Assembly: GCA_030435675.1 (NCBI GenBank)
Contig: CM059624.1
Coordinates: 3,930,769 to 3,994,768, forward strand
Reading direction: 5' to 3'
Origin: Steinernema hermaphroditum
Lineage: Eukaryota > Nematoda > Chromadorea > Rhabditida > Steinernematidae
Length of the DNA: 64,000 nucleotides
The notes under the pieces are model-generated. The model saw only the letters and a list, made by a program, of their open reading frames with translations. It was not told the DNA's origin and did no database searches. Below, in pieces: positions 10,301 through 21,204 of the stretch. A program made the position numbers and the translations under genes. How positions within the stretch are numbered: position 1 is the first letter of the stretch; each line of letters opens with the position of its first letter.

Positions 10301-13300
10301 GTCGCCCGAACCTGAACCTGTTCCTGCATCACCACCAGTCGGTGCCACGATCGATACACGAGATTTCCTATCTGAGGAGATCGAAGAAGACTTTAGCAAA
10401 CCGAGGAAACCAGTGGAAACGCCGAAAAGCGGCGGGCTCGTGAAGGTGGATTCCTTCTCCGAAATGACCACTAGGTAGAACACGCTCTTAGGATCACTAA
10501 GAAAAGACAGTTTCAGGGTGTTGGCGATATCAAGACAGTGCTTCGTCCTGGTTCAGCAATTCAAATTCCACGAAATCACCGATCGAAACGGGAACATGCC
10601 GGCGCTCATCGAAGTAGACGACTCGCGAGGATTGAATATACAAGAGGAATTGAACGATCGGCTCAGCGTGAATGAAGTGTTCATTCAATTTTTGGGTGTT
10701 AAAGGGTAAGGACGCGTTGCCAATCAGCCATTCTGAGGTAGTATACCCTTGCTTCATGGGTTGTGTTACTAGCTGCTGGTATTTTCATAGCACTGTACTT
10801 AGCACTGCTTTTTGCCTCATTCACTATAGCTCTATAGATTTTTGCTTTCACTGTTGTCATTACCCAAATAGCCAACGAGATCTGAAAGAGATATGATAAG
10901 AGTTGCCGAATCGAATGATTATGTTTTCCGTTTCGACGAATATCGAACATGTTATTAGATTTGGTATTCAAGAGTTTTCTATTGGGTTGGTCCATTGAAA
11001 ATGTCGGATGATTTAAGTGGCAGTTTCGTACTACATATCCATGCCTGTCCTTCGCGATGTTGACGATTTGACTGAACAACTGCAGCCCGCTTCCCGGGAG
11101 AAAGATGGATCCCTCGTTCTTAGAACACAAGGGGTTTAGGGTCGAAAAGAGTTTTGGTCCAATTTTCGACCTCTTTCTTTTATTTTGAGTGGTTCCCTCT
11201 GGTGTCGTCATTTGTAATGGAGCACAGATGACGGTAAGATAGAGCGAAGAGAGTGCTATAAGAAACGCAAACAGATAATCTCTCAGCTCAAAGTGGAGAG
11301 CCATTGTGAAGGTCAACTTCAAAATGTGAGGTCTCGGGTACACGTACTTTTAGTGAATCCAAGGGCCATTTTTTCAACATTTGGCCTCTGTTTCCTAAAA
11401 GTTGAAATGACTGCGTGGAGTCACTGTATGGGCTTGGTAGCTGTGAGTGATAGCTACCTGCTACATGTCCCCATTGTCTGCTATAACACTTAATCAATTG
11501 GGAACTTTAAAAGTTAACGGAACATGGCGATTCGAAAAGTCCATCTTTTTGAGATTAGCTCATGTCATGATATACAACCAAGACAACAATAAATGCATTC
11601 GGTAGGCAAGACCTAAAGATATACGTGGTTGAAGGTAGTGCACGTATATCACACAATTAATGCCGTAGGTAGCCCGAACATCACTTCGCATTTTGCCATC
11701 TCGAGGTGCTAGAAAAATGGTGATTAAAACAGAATAAGCGTCCAACATCAAAAGGATGCATTGTACAAGTTGCCAATCACAGTGCAGGGAGAGAATTAAC
11801 TGTACTCAATAACGTACCTATTGGTTTGGTCATATGAGCAAATATTGTAAAATTAAAAGATGTTTACACCATCCGACATTTTCAATGGACCAACCCAATA
11901 ATATCGCCCCGACTTAGCACGACAGGTAACCGTCAACAGCGTACCCTATGAGGTGTATTACTGACTGTTGATAACTTGAGCTTGAAAGAAGTGTTCAATA
12001 ATGAAGCAATCCAACTAAAAGTACGAGACCCCATATACGAAAAGGTAAGCTGCCGTATGATATCGGTACCTCCACAGCGCAAAGAAAAGCGTCGGCTGAG
12101 CAGCATGCCCCAGCCACCCGTCAGCCATTAGCTTTCGACCAACCTTAAATTCCATAAATGACTGCCCTTTAGAATCAACTCGATCATTTTTACGAAAGCC
12201 CATGCGATTACGTCATCGAAGTCAGCCTTTAGTTCCAACTTTCTCTGATTTCTAAAACTTCCTATTTCTCGTGAATGAATTTATAGCTATGATATCTCAT
12301 TAATCTCGTTATCATTTTCATGGGAAACGGTTCAAGTCCCGAGAAAAAAAGGTCGGCTGAACGAATGGATGTTTGAGGCGGCTTAAACCACCTATACGAG
12401 CACTAGTTCTACCCAACTGACGATATTGACACTCACTCACTATTTCAGGCGTGTTAAAACGCGAAAATATTTCTTCGTCATGAAATTCTATCGATTCGAA
12501 CAAATCGTCACAGAAAGACTCCAAGCCATAATGGCCGACGACGACGTTTCCATTTTCCAGCGAATCGACGAGAACGGATCAGTGATCAATCCTAAGCAAT
12601 GTGGATTTCTTGTACGTCAATTTTCCAAGTACTATATGAGTTCTCTCTATATGAATTTAGGTCAAATTTGTGGTGGACAAAAACGCCGGAAAGTCAGGTG
12701 ATGAGGACGAATACGTACAGTACCTAGCGAGGAACAATCTAACGATAGATGTATTCGACGCCGACTCGTTGATGCATCTAGGAAAGGTCGTTGTTCCCCT
12801 AAAGGTGTGGTGAAATGTTTCTGAAGACGACCTCGCTGGCTTTAGATTGTCCTTAGGCAAACTCATGAGGCAGTACATTCCTATCTTCAAGTGCCAATAG
12901 CCTGTAGCTCTATGCCCCAGAAAGGATACACTTTCAACGGATCCCTTCTTCTGCACATGGGAAATATTGGTCACGGTTCAGCGAGAAGTCTAGGTTCGTC
13001 CAACATGACGGGATATAAGGAAATATTGCTTTTAAGCTAATGACAAACGGCCAAATCCTTTGATTATCCGCAAGTCACTTCGGACAGTCTATAATCCTCA
13101 CATAGCCGCCTCCACGAGAATACGTGCGAAGTCCATGGGAGTGATAAACGACTCAGCTCTTCAGAAGTTCATCACCGCCCAAAAGTGAGAATCGCCCTGA
13201 CTCATATGTACAAGAAACATACCTAGGGTGGAAACGTCAACGAGCCACGACATCAGTGCTATGGAGCGGATAGAACAATGGAATAAACTGAGAGAGATCA

Positions 13301-15759
13301 ACCATCCGAGCTTCACGAAGAAGACCCTGAAGAGGTTCATCTTTCAAGAAGAGCTGGAAGCATATAAGCAGCTTCGAAATGAAAACAAGGCTTCGAAACT
13401 GCTCAAAGTTGTCTTCCAAGGCATCACCACTGAACATGCGATATATCCTAGTCTGGGACAGATGGAATTCTTTGAGTTCCAGCTGCAGAACACCAATTCG
13501 ATTGCTGTGAAGTGCCGGCCTTCAATCACTGACAGCAGACTTAGGTATAGCCACCTTATCCTTATCGTACTACCTCCTTGTCATTATGTAGGCTCGTGAC
13601 CGACCGAGAAGAATGGCTCTATCTCCGAAAAGTCAACAACATAAGCACCACTATCGACAGAGACATCTACGACAACAGTCGAACTCACATTCTTCTCAAG
13701 CCCATGGAAACGGTCTATGTGCCTTTCAAGTACGAACACACCTATAACACTATCGACGACGACATCGACTTGACGCCTTTTTCGGTGAAGACCGTCTTTC
13801 AACGCTCAGGGGGAGAGCCTATCTCCATTCTGGATTTGAATGTGAACCCGAGGGGATTTGTGGTCGATCAGAGCTACAGGTTCTTCCACGACTCGGAGGT
13901 GAAGTTCCAGAAAGTCATGAAGATCACGTCAATTCCAAGTAATCGCAAATCATTAGCTCTGATTTGTCATCTAGATGATTTTCTAGATAACAGACATGTT
14001 CTGAAGCTACGGTCATCCGATCCTACAGTACTGCTTAAGCTGAGACACGGGAACGATGGAAGTCAGCACGTTGTTTTAAATGTGAGTTGAATTGAAGACA
14101 TCAAAGGAGATGTATTTCTTGTAGACACATTCAATAGCAAGTCCTGGAGTTAAGACCTTCTTGGTGATGTTCTATGGCGACCAGTTCCACTTCCGTCTGC
14201 TTTCCACGTGGCAGCTTTCCGTCCACTCGTGCAATCGCATCTCCGTCCAGACCATCCAGGGGCAAGCGACGAAGATCCCTCTTCCCATCAAGCTGGAATC
14301 CGTGCCTGATCCCTTCGTCCAGATCTTTGGTTCACATCCCTCGCTCAGGATAGATCCTCCAAATGCAGTTCTTGGAAGTTCGTTCAAAGAAGGCGACCCT
14401 CCTGTCTCCATTTTCACTCCCGACAAAAGGATAGACCAGGTTCTGATGGTGACAGCCGTAGATCAGAGCCTGAGGCAGTTGCTGTCCGCGTGGCTGATCT
14501 ACACGAATGTGAAAGAAGCGAACATTACAAAGTCGTACAATGTGAATTTGCCGATTGGAGGGACAAAGGTGATTACGAGGGTGAGTTCTTCGAGTAGCTG
14601 GGATACACTCATGTGGATGTGGTTTAGAAAATCGCTCTGGAAAATCAGTACAACATCCAACAGAAATTCCGAGTCCACTCGTCTGATGAGAATCTTGTGA
14701 TACTGTCTCAAGAATATTACGATGTGCCGCCTAACCAAGCCGCAAGCGTTGTGCTCTGTTTCCAGCCGGTCATTGAAACTCCGGGAAAGAAAGAGGTAAG
14801 ACCGGCTATGCACAGTTCGGCTATTAGCGAAACATTTGAGACCTACAGAACTGAGACACGTGTCCATTTTGATGCCTGTGACATTTTGATTCTGGCATGT
14901 TAAATTTGATTAGCATAGTCTCTCTATGAAAAAAATCGTATGACATGGGGGAGGTATGTGCCATGGACCGGCGATAGGTATCCATGGAGCCAAAGATGAG
15001 TCATAGACCGGGAAACGAGGGGAAAGTCGAGGTATGGACGGGGAACGGATGGCATGGACCGTGGAATAGCAGGCGTTAGGGATGGGAATGGATGGAGTGA
15101 TGAATTAGGAATGACCCATAGACCAAGAAAGAGACGAATGTGCATGGGTTATAATATGGACAGAGAATAAGGTAAGGCTTTGAATAATTGGCATAGGATG
15201 AGACATTGTCCAGGGGTGAAATCAACATGGACTGGGGCAGAGATGGCCTCATATTTAAAGCATGGACCGTAAGTGAGATCAGGTGTAGATCGGCGATGGG
15301 TTGAGGTGTGCTCCGGGCCAGAAATTGTCGAAGTAACGTGGACCGATGGACAGGTCGTAGGATAAGACATGGACCGAGGAAAAAATGTGGCATGTAACGG
15401 GGAACAGCATAGGCAGAGATTGGTTTGATCAGCGTGGAGATCATGAGATCATGCTTCATAATGGAAGGATGGAAGGCGGATTGTGGTGGAGTGTAGAGTT
15501 AGGTCAGTTTCGGACAACATGGCCAGACCAGAGCGGTCGATCGCCTATTTTAGTCACAAAAGTACGTCACAAGCAACGATTGAGACTCCTCAAATCGTCC
15601 TAATGAACTCATTCTGATCCCTTTAAAATCGGCCATAACCAGCAGTTGTGACGCACTGTCTAATCCGATGTATTTCAGGTTCTGTTGTTTGTCGAAAACG
15701 CGGAAACGCTCCAACAAGAAGAAGCCTATCTGCTATCCATTTCTTACGAATATCCATAA
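4359..15759 (+). CDS. nphp-4: Nephrocystin-4, ciliary transition-zone protein
   Basis: Nineteen exons are proposed: 4359-4529, 8441-8572, 8619-8707, 8747-8851, 8897-9108, 9156-9361, 9627-9881, 9904-10179, 10227-10474, 10517-10705, 12449-12611, 12661-12804, 12846-12993, 13037-13184, 13227-13544, 13592-14081, 14125-14580, 14628-14795, 15679-15759. They join in phase to 1332 residues (human NPHP4 about 1426). Landmarks resembling the vertebrate protein are the start ([16 protein letters not shown]), [64 protein letters not shown]-like segments ([21 protein letters not shown]) and the tail [13 protein letters not shown]. The family scaffolds the ciliary base with NPHP1; in worms this means sensory neurons. 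Exon 9 is a Pro/Glu-rich linker. The exon 2 start (8441) is the weakest junction, since its acceptor tattaag is poor. A possible in-frame 48-nt intron at 13939-13986 would shorten the protein by 16 residues. The intron before exon 8 is only 22 nt. Confidence 0.92.
4947..5163. mobile_element. Small mariner-like element in nphp-4 intron 1
   Basis: A 217-bp segment starts tattgggttgtatta and ends aatgcatcaacccaata, imperfect inverted ends of the mariner type seen elsewhere in the window. Inside, a stretch (ggtcggaaattggacctaaa) resembles the interior of the 10980-11900 element on the other strand, so the two appear related. No transposase is encoded. Confidence 0.55.
5164..6023. other. Intronic spacer and 3' flank of the nested collagen
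   Basis: This part of nphp-4 intron 1 is AT-rich. A 139-codon plus-strand frame (5566-5985) has no domain, no splice context and lies antisense to the collagen 3' flank, so I do not support it as a gene. Confidence 0.35.
6024..6899 (-). CDS. Cuticle collagen nested in nphp-4 intron 1
   Basis: Single-exon gene of 291 residues. Residues 1-62 form the nematode cuticle collagen N-terminal domain with a membrane segment at about 14-37 ([20 protein letters not shown]). A subtilisin-type cleavage site R-T-A-R lies at 76-79. A cysteine cluster (CDSCC, 88-92) opens the Gly-X-Y region, which is broken once by a Pro/Cys-rich bridge ([12 protein letters not shown]) and once near PAQSEP. The C-terminus (EKGICPKYC, then FFEDGTRR) resembles the COL-12/COL-13 type of worm collagens. 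The product would be trimerised, secreted and cross-linked in the cuticle. It lies antisense inside the 3.9-kb first intron of nphp-4 with its own TATA box. The stop is at 6024-6026. Confidence 0.95.
   Translation of the reverse strand: MDLEGRIKAYRFVAYSAVTFSVVAVLSVCVTLPMVYNYVHHVRRQMHNEINFCKGSAKDIWSEVTQLKNIPVAGNRTARSAYQTGGSCDSCCLPGPAGPAGTPGKPGRPGKPGAPGLPGNPGRPPVQPCEPITPPPCKPCPQGPAGPPGPPGAPGDAGQPGANGQPGQDGAPGQPGPKGPPGPNGEAGAPGPNGQPGVPAQSEPLQPGEPGPAGEPGPQGAPGQPGQPGQDGAPGPVGPKGPNGPDGAPGADGQPGQPGSQGPPGQQGEKGICPKYCAIDGGVFFEDGTRR
6936..6945 (-). promoter_or_regulatory. TATA box of the nested collagen
   Basis: Minus-strand CCTTATAAGT lies about 40 nt before the collagen ATG. That spacing suits direct initiation with a very short leader and no trans-splicing, as is usual for worm collagens. 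Confidence 0.6.
7140..7796. other. Rest of nphp-4 intron 1, no gene seen
   Basis: Upstream flank of the collagen with poly-T runs near 7431-7444. I see no coding exon. Part of it may belong to the mariner remnant that follows, but no left terminal repeat could be identified. Confidence 0.3.
7797..8317 (+). pseudogene. Mariner transposase remnant
   Basis: Two overlapping frames together resemble the C-terminal half of a mariner transposase: a degraded LHDN motif near 7894, then [19 protein letters not shown], then, in another frame, [19 protein letters not shown] and ENWIETF. At least one frameshift separates them and the catalytic surroundings are altered, so it is dead. The right end carries the family terminus caacccaata at 8308-8317. 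It sits in nphp-4 intron 1 in the sense direction. Confidence 0.7.
10980..11900. mobile_element. 921-bp element with 31-bp perfect terminal inverted repeats in nphp-4 intron 10
   Basis: The left end 10980-11010 (tattgggttggtccattgaa...) and the right end 11870-11900 are exact inverted copies over 31 bp, of mariner type, with TA at each border. The interior holds no recognisable transposase. It contains DNA also found near 61560-61960 and, for a short stretch (atgacgacaccagagg), near 32986. It looks like a non-autonomous carrier of captured genomic sequence. Confidence 0.85.
11340..11760 (-). repeat. Captured segment inside the TIR element, related to 61560-61960
   Basis: Shared landmarks with the right-hand copy include ttcaacatttggcctctgtt, ctatctgctctatatcccca-like text, gagttaacg, and catctttttgaga followed by agctcatg. 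On the minus strand both copies can be read as short hydrophobic peptides, so a receptor-like gene fragment is possible, but no intact frame exists. Confidence 0.5.
14937..15480. repeat. Degenerate ATGGACCG minisatellite in nphp-4 intron 18
   Basis: Variants of catggaccg recur about every 30-45 nt: clear copies near 14960, 15055, 15262 and 15368, with degraded ones between (catagaccg, tatggacgg, catggactg). The block is purine-biased on the plus strand and fills most of the last, 883-nt intron. Confidence 0.65.
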
Positions 15760-15965
15760 GAATCGCTCATTTTATTTTCACTCATTCTACTTGACAATCG
15801 CTCAACCCGTATGTACAAACAAAGCTTTTTACTTTCGTGCCCTTCCTTTATCAAACGGTCGTCTCGACATTCTTGTGCGCTGCGGCTACCACCGCCGGGT
15901 CGAGGCGGCGTCTTTCGAGCGTGCTTCTTAATTCGATTAATCAGCGCTGTCATCATCTCTGAAAC

Positions 15966-18900
15966 TTACGTCGTTTGAACTCCCATGTTCATCTGATTAG
16001 GCAGCTCGACTGGTTCGACCTCGCTCTCTTCCTGGAGGCCTCCCCACGTCCGGCGCCGATTGGGGTTGTGCTCCTCCCGCTTGATCTCCACGTTATGTTC
16101 CACCTTGTACTGGGTCAGTTCCTTCTTCAGCTGGGCTGCCTGATCGGCGAGAGTTTTCGCTCTCGACTTGACGGGGGTGGCAGCTCGTGTTTCGGCCGTG
16201 GTGTAGGTGTCGTGCTGAACAAAGTCAGAGTTGATTATAAGTGATGGCCAATAAGTGAAAAGGTGCGAAAACGTCCGATCACATCGTAGAGAAGAACTCG
16301 AGTTTTACACTTGAGCGGAACTGTACATTTCATCTCAAAATTGATCTAAGTCTCTATCGTACATCACCTTTCTGAATTCTCATTAAACTAAATGACTATT
16401 TTAGATCTGCCCAAGCAATAATCAATAAGCTAGAAAATGGGATTGCTATAACGCGTCCTTTATTGCTGCCCGAAAACAGATACAGAATCGTTATTATGCG
16501 CATATTTATGCGCTTCGAGTGAGTGGTCGACGAGCGCAACACCCTGTTGTGCTGAACAAAGTCAGAGTTAATTATAAGTGATGGCCAATAAGTGAAGAGG
16601 TGCAAAAACGTCACATCACATCGTAGAGAAGAACTTGCGTTTTACACCTGAACAGAACTGTACAATTGATGTAAAATTGGGAAGCGCCCTGTTTTGTGAA
16701 TGCGTGCGCCCACAAAGAGTGACTTGTGCTGCATTTCGACGCCTACAGTACTACAGTACTAACCAAATTTAAGTTGTCTTTAAGTAATTTATGTAGTCAA
16801 ATTTAAGTAAAAAAATATCGCACATTTCTCCGAACGATGGTGCAACATGTGATTCATTAGAAAATTTCATAGCGCTCCTGTTTTTGGATTGTTGGAATAG
16901 GTTCTATACGTTCCGTTCCGAAGAAAAGAGTAATAACTAAGAATGCAAGTTTGAAAATGGTGTATGAATTCATTGGAGTTCTCATTAAACTAAATGACAA
17001 TTTAATAACTGACCATGCAATAATCAACGAGCTAGAAAATGGGATTGCTCTAATTAGATTAAACGGTAGCAAACGCGTCCTTCATTGCTGCTTCCCCACT
17101 TCTCCGCTTTTTCTGCTTCTCCAGAAGGATGGAAATGAAGATCTATGAAATCGTAGACCAAGTCAAATGATTCATTTATACCCATTTGTACGATCACGTG
17201 AGAGACTTTTCTCGTTTTTTCACGAAAGCCCGAAAACAGATACGGACTTGTTATTATGCGCATATTTATGCGCTTTGAGTGGGTGGTCGACGACCGCAAC
17301 ACTTCCGATTGGAAATCGATCGTTTATGTGTACAGTTCGTGATGTGCCTCTATATGGAACATGACATGTTTTATGCGCGCCGATAAATCAGAGAATCAGA
17401 GATGAAAAACCAGATAAGATAAATGTTGCAAGATTATTGCTCGCGCGGATGAACAAGGAGATTAGGGATTATCGCGGTTGTTAACTAGTACGGTACCACA
17501 AATTTTGTAAATGCTGCGATTTATCTGCAATCGAGAGAAGATTCTTTGGTTTTTACAAACAGAGAAGAGTCGCTGCTCATCTGACTGGGCAAGTCGAAAA
17601 ATTCGTAAACATGTCATAATATCGTACAATATCGTAAACAATGCTAAGAGAGGACAACATTGTTATCGCTGAATCTACAAGAGAAACTTTTTTGGCACCA
17701 TTAATCACTAAAATACTGCAGCATCTAGTGAGCTGGAAGCTTCATATAAGTCGGACGCCATTTCTGAAGGACTTGTACTTAAGATTTGTACGTCGATTTC
17801 TAACGTTCTTTTTGAACTCAACTTGGTGAGACTACTTCTTCACAAAGATCTACTTGTGCTGACGATGGAAAAACAAGGTGATTACTTTTTATGTTACGGT
17901 ATTTGCTTCTTTCGCCTCTCTCTACAATGTTTTTGTTAGATTTTGTCAGATTGTCAGTTACCGGTTTAGCCATTAGCGGTTGACTAAACCAATCCAGGAA
18001 GATAAATGGTGATAACACAACATAACCCCATCCTATCCGAAATCGTTCTAGTCCACTGGCTTACAGATCGACTGATTGGCCAACTTAATAAACGGTGATA
18101 TCATACGGCTGACAGATCGGCTGATCAAATCAGGCGGTTCATTCAGCTAAGCTATTGAACATCTCCGATCACAGCTATCACTTCCGACTCCGCAAACAAA
18201 CACGGCTCCTAGGAAAACAGCAGATTTCTTTTCTACTACTCATCCCTTCATGCAATCATAATAAGGGTTTCATAAGAGCAGTTTCAACAGGTTTTGTTCA
18301 TCGAGTTTACGATCAGTATGAGTCAATCAAGGACGGCCTTCTAATCTTTTATGAACTTCGTGAGCTGCGCTGTTCATCAAAGTGAGCTCCGGTTACTTTT
18401 TGCTTCTTTTCAGCAAACGTGCAGAAAGGACTTCCAAGCTCCTGTGCCCAAAATGACTACTTGCAACTGCAGTAATGTAAAAAAGGGTAACTATTTTATG
18501 TTTTTTACGCTTTGCACCCCTACAATTCTTCAGCTCCATCGCTTTTCCCATTTTAGCTCATAGCGATCTCTTCCGCTTCCGTCAACAAACACAGCTCCCC
18601 GAAAACAGTAAATTGCTTTCGTATTACTCATCCCTGTCATGCGATCAAAACAAACACCACTAACCAGATTCTGTGCTTGCCAACAAGCACTCTGACCTAC
18701 ATTCCCTCAATCCACTTAACCACCCCAATTTGCATAACAACTCACCAGAGTATAATCCGGCTCGTCAGGATTCATCTTCCGCCTCTCCATCGCCCTGTAC
18801 CGATCGAGCAGTCTCTGGATCTCCTTCCGGTACTCCTGTTCGCTCACGTCATTCTCATGGTCGAGAACGAACTTCCTATTCTTGGCTGAACCTCCACAGC

Positions 18901-19003
18901 AGCCGCAGATGCAGTAGCAACACGTAAGCACGAAGATGAGCGAGAAGATAACGGCGGCAATGGCGGCGAGCACCAGAATCGGCCCTTCCACCGGCAGTTC
19001 CAT
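15966..19003 (-). CDS. Small single-pass membrane protein with cysteine-rich juxtamembrane motif
   Basis: Two coding exons, 18746-19003 and 15966-16214, give 168 residues. The N-terminus is short (MELPVEGP) and runs into one membrane segment (about 9-27, ILVLAAIAAVIFSLIFVL), followed by CCYCICGCCGG, a likely palmitoylation patch. The rest is charged and probably cytoplasmic: VLDHENDVSEQEYRKEIQRL, then a Lys/Glu-rich coil (AAQLKKELTQYKVEHNVEIK) and a tail ending NMGVQTT. An acceptor (gttttcag) ends at 19045, 42 nt before the ATG, so the mRNA may be trans-spliced there. If that is instead a cis-acceptor, more exons lie upstream; the open frame extends (FSVQPQSVTAMELP). The final ACG TAA overlaps a gtaag motif, so a further exon is possible. 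I do not recognise the family. It converges on nphp-4, with stops about 200 bp apart. Confidence 0.65.
16213..17305. repeat. Two interleaved direct duplications in the intron of the membrane protein gene
   Basis: About 130 bp at 16213-16345 (gctgaacaaagtcagagtt, tgatggccaataagtgaa) recur at 16550-16680. A second unit at 16374-16545 (tctcattaaactaaatgac, gctagaaaatgggattgct, atgcgcatatttatgcgctt) recurs, with an internal insertion, at 16974-17304. The first unit includes the 3' splice site of the last exon, so the copy at 16550 supplies a decoy acceptor. Confidence 0.75.
17306..18160. other. Intronic stretch, nothing recognised
   Basis: AT-rich intron of the minus-strand membrane protein gene. 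Short frames only, no domain and no terminal repeat found. Confidence 0.3.
18165..18655. repeat. Diverged direct repeat pair
   Basis: Text near 18165-18260 (cttccgactccgcaaacaaacacggctcct, read in parts) recurs in altered form near 18560-18655 (cttccgtcaacaaacacagctcc), both followed by gaaaacag, tactcatccct and catgc. Origin unknown. Confidence 0.5.
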
Positions 19004-19642
19004 CGCTGTGACTGACTGTGGCTGGACAGAGAACGCCGGCCCTGCTGAAAACACAACAATAATTGGCGTCACTTATGCGCGCCGCCCTGTAAATCAAACT
19101 GTATGCAAATGGCTGCCGTTGGAAAACGCGCGCACACGCCTGGCCGAGCGGCGGCGAAAGGGGATAATGTTCTGCGGGCGCTGTGCACGCGGGGTACAAG
19201 GTCAGAGCCGGTTTTTGTGGAGGGGAGGGGACGGTGGCGCCTAATGTGGGCACCGCTACGTATTCCCCGTATTGGTGGCGGTGTGGCCTTGGACGGACAA
19301 TGGAGCGAAAAAAAGGGTGTCGGAAGATGGGAAGTGCCCGTTTTCGCGCGTGTTTGCATACGTATGAAATGGTACTTGAGCCACTGTGATGTGGCCGTGA
19401 GTGTGTGGAAATACATGCAGAGATAGTAATATGTAGACTGATTTGGTTCTAACACTTACCGAATGGTATTGAGGGCACCGATAGAATAAATATATGAATA
19501 AATATGACTATATTTAAGAGGCTCACTGAAAAGAATTAAAAGAACAGCTTCTTTCAGAAAGAGTGCGGAGATAAGCACTCAGTTGTTCAAAGGCATATCC
19601 GAACGTATGCCCTACATGTACAACCTTATAACAAGGATAAAG

Positions 19643-19711
19643 CATCTTGATTTGTTTGAAATTTGGCAAAATTGTATTGCTAGTGTGTCAAATTTCAAAC
19701 AAATCAAAATG
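19643..19711. repeat. 22-nt inverted repeat with 25-nt loop
   Basis: catcttgatttgtttgaaat plus tt (19643-19664) pairs with 19690-19711 with one mismatch. The pairing extends a few bases outward (agcat against atgct-like text). The size is like a microRNA precursor or a tiny palindromic transposon. Confidence 0.6.
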
Positions 19712-19859
19712 CATAAATTTCGGTGAAATCACACATATACATGAGGCTGGAGATTGCTGGGGCGTGTAGAGACGGTACCGCATTTACGGTATTCCTTTAG
19801 TCATCAGTGGGAGCGGTGGCAAACAGCTGAATCTAGTCGACGCTGTGGAACACAGCGAA

Positions 19860-20000
19860 CGGACAAGAGAGCTATTTGAGGTTCGGCTGGCGACACAGAC
19901 TCCTGAGTTTCGACGAACCTTACTTTTCGTGTTGACACGGATGTTGTAGGTCGTTGATGACGGTCTTTTTTTTTGATACGGTGGAACCAGGTGTTCCTTT
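19860..20000 (+). repeat. Dispersed repeat family A, copy 1
   Basis: Shared text with the other copies: gaggttcggctggcg, cgttgatgacggtctt, then a gagac/gatac-cggtgga block. Related stretches are at 20840-21085, 30780-31090, 33600-33920 (reverse) and 62090-62200 (reverse). No protein is evident. Confidence 0.55.
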
Positions 20001-20839
20001 GTGAATGGAAATGATCTATCGTTAAGTTCTACAGCTTATGGTATCGCAAGGAGAGGTTTCCAAAGGCCGCACGACGATAAGGCCGCAGTGTCATGCGGTG
20101 CGATAATCTCGCATCGCTCGCACCTCATCATGGCGCGTCTTCTTTAGAGACTCACCATGTTCAATTCTCTCGCTGTTTGTAATTAGGAAGGTGACTTCCC
20201 TCTCTCCCTATGTTCTTCGTATTCTCTATAATAAATAGGTACACCTAAGACCCGCTCTGAAAGATAGTTGGTAACCCATAGTAAGCCTAGTCTATAGGAT
20301 AACGCGAGGCCCATAACGTCTTACATGACAGCAGTATGCAGAAGTGGATAAAGGCTGGCCTAGGATGGTACGTGCACTATCGTCCTGCTCTGGATTCACT
20401 ACATGAGACAAGGCTCACAACTGAGAAAAATGTGCCATTTCGGTATTTGGGTAAATCGCCTTTACGGTATTCCTTTAGTCGAATGGTCGTGGTTCACAGT
20501 GTCAGTTTGGTCGTCCGCCCTGCGGGGTTCCATCCCATACTTCGACGAAAGGGGCACCGGGAGTACTGCATCATTTGTGTCAATTTGGAGCTTTATTTTA
20601 AATGGTGAAGCTGAAAAGCAGTGAAATATAAATGACGTCATTTGCAAGACAGGTAGTGTGTGTGTGTGGGAATACGTGCAGGGATACAAGACTTGTTTAA
20701 GACTTGTTTATCAGTTTATCACTTATCGAACGGTATTGACGGCACCGATCGTAACGGAAAGAATAAAAAGAACTGCTTCTTTTATAAACAGCACACATTC
20801 TCACCGAGGAACTGGTACAATTCGCTTAAGTAGTAGTGT

Positions 20840-21085
20840 GCCAAACCGGCGGGGGTACCTTTAAATGTTTCGTTGTCAGTGAGGGCAACAGCTGCAGACA
20901 CTCGAGGCGGTGGAAGATACGGATGTTGTCGGGCGTTGATGACCGTCTTCTTGGTGAGACCGTGGAACCACGGCTCTCTGGTGTTCCAAGTCCGATGGGA
21001 GTCAGGGGCGATCCTTGTTTCGGCAACGACGGCCAGGAACAACCGCTCACAGACAGATCGGGGCACTGGGAATCGAAAAGGCGAT
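20840..21085 (+). repeat. Dispersed repeat family A, copy 2
   Basis: Contains cgttgatgaccgtcttctt, gtgagaccgtggaaccacgg, ctctggtgttccaag, ggggcgatc and acgacggccaggaacaaccg. It aligns by eye with 30890-31000. Confidence 0.6.
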
Positions 21086-21204
21086 CAGGCTCTTGACCTG
21101 AAATTTCATATCGACTATTAACAGTTTACAATTCTGGTGTTAATGAATTTTAGCATTGATGCGGTCTCAAATATCCACAAAGCACCATTGTTTCAGTCAC
21201 CAGA

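Larger units (their letters stand above)
19390..20790. repeat. Segmental duplication: 19390-19560 resembles 20650-20790
   Basis: Both stretches contain gtgtgtgg-aatac-tgcag, then a cttaccgaa/cttatcgaa-cggtattga-ggcaccgat block, then agaa-taaaaagaac-gcttctt. A third short match, tttacggtattcctttagtc, occurs near 19782 and 20460. The region between repeats is otherwise without genes. Confidence 0.55.

Noticed and set aside
12300..12345. tRNA-like B-box ggttcaagtcc
   Set aside because: No A-box or cloverleaf could be drawn upstream; it lies in an nphp-4 intron.
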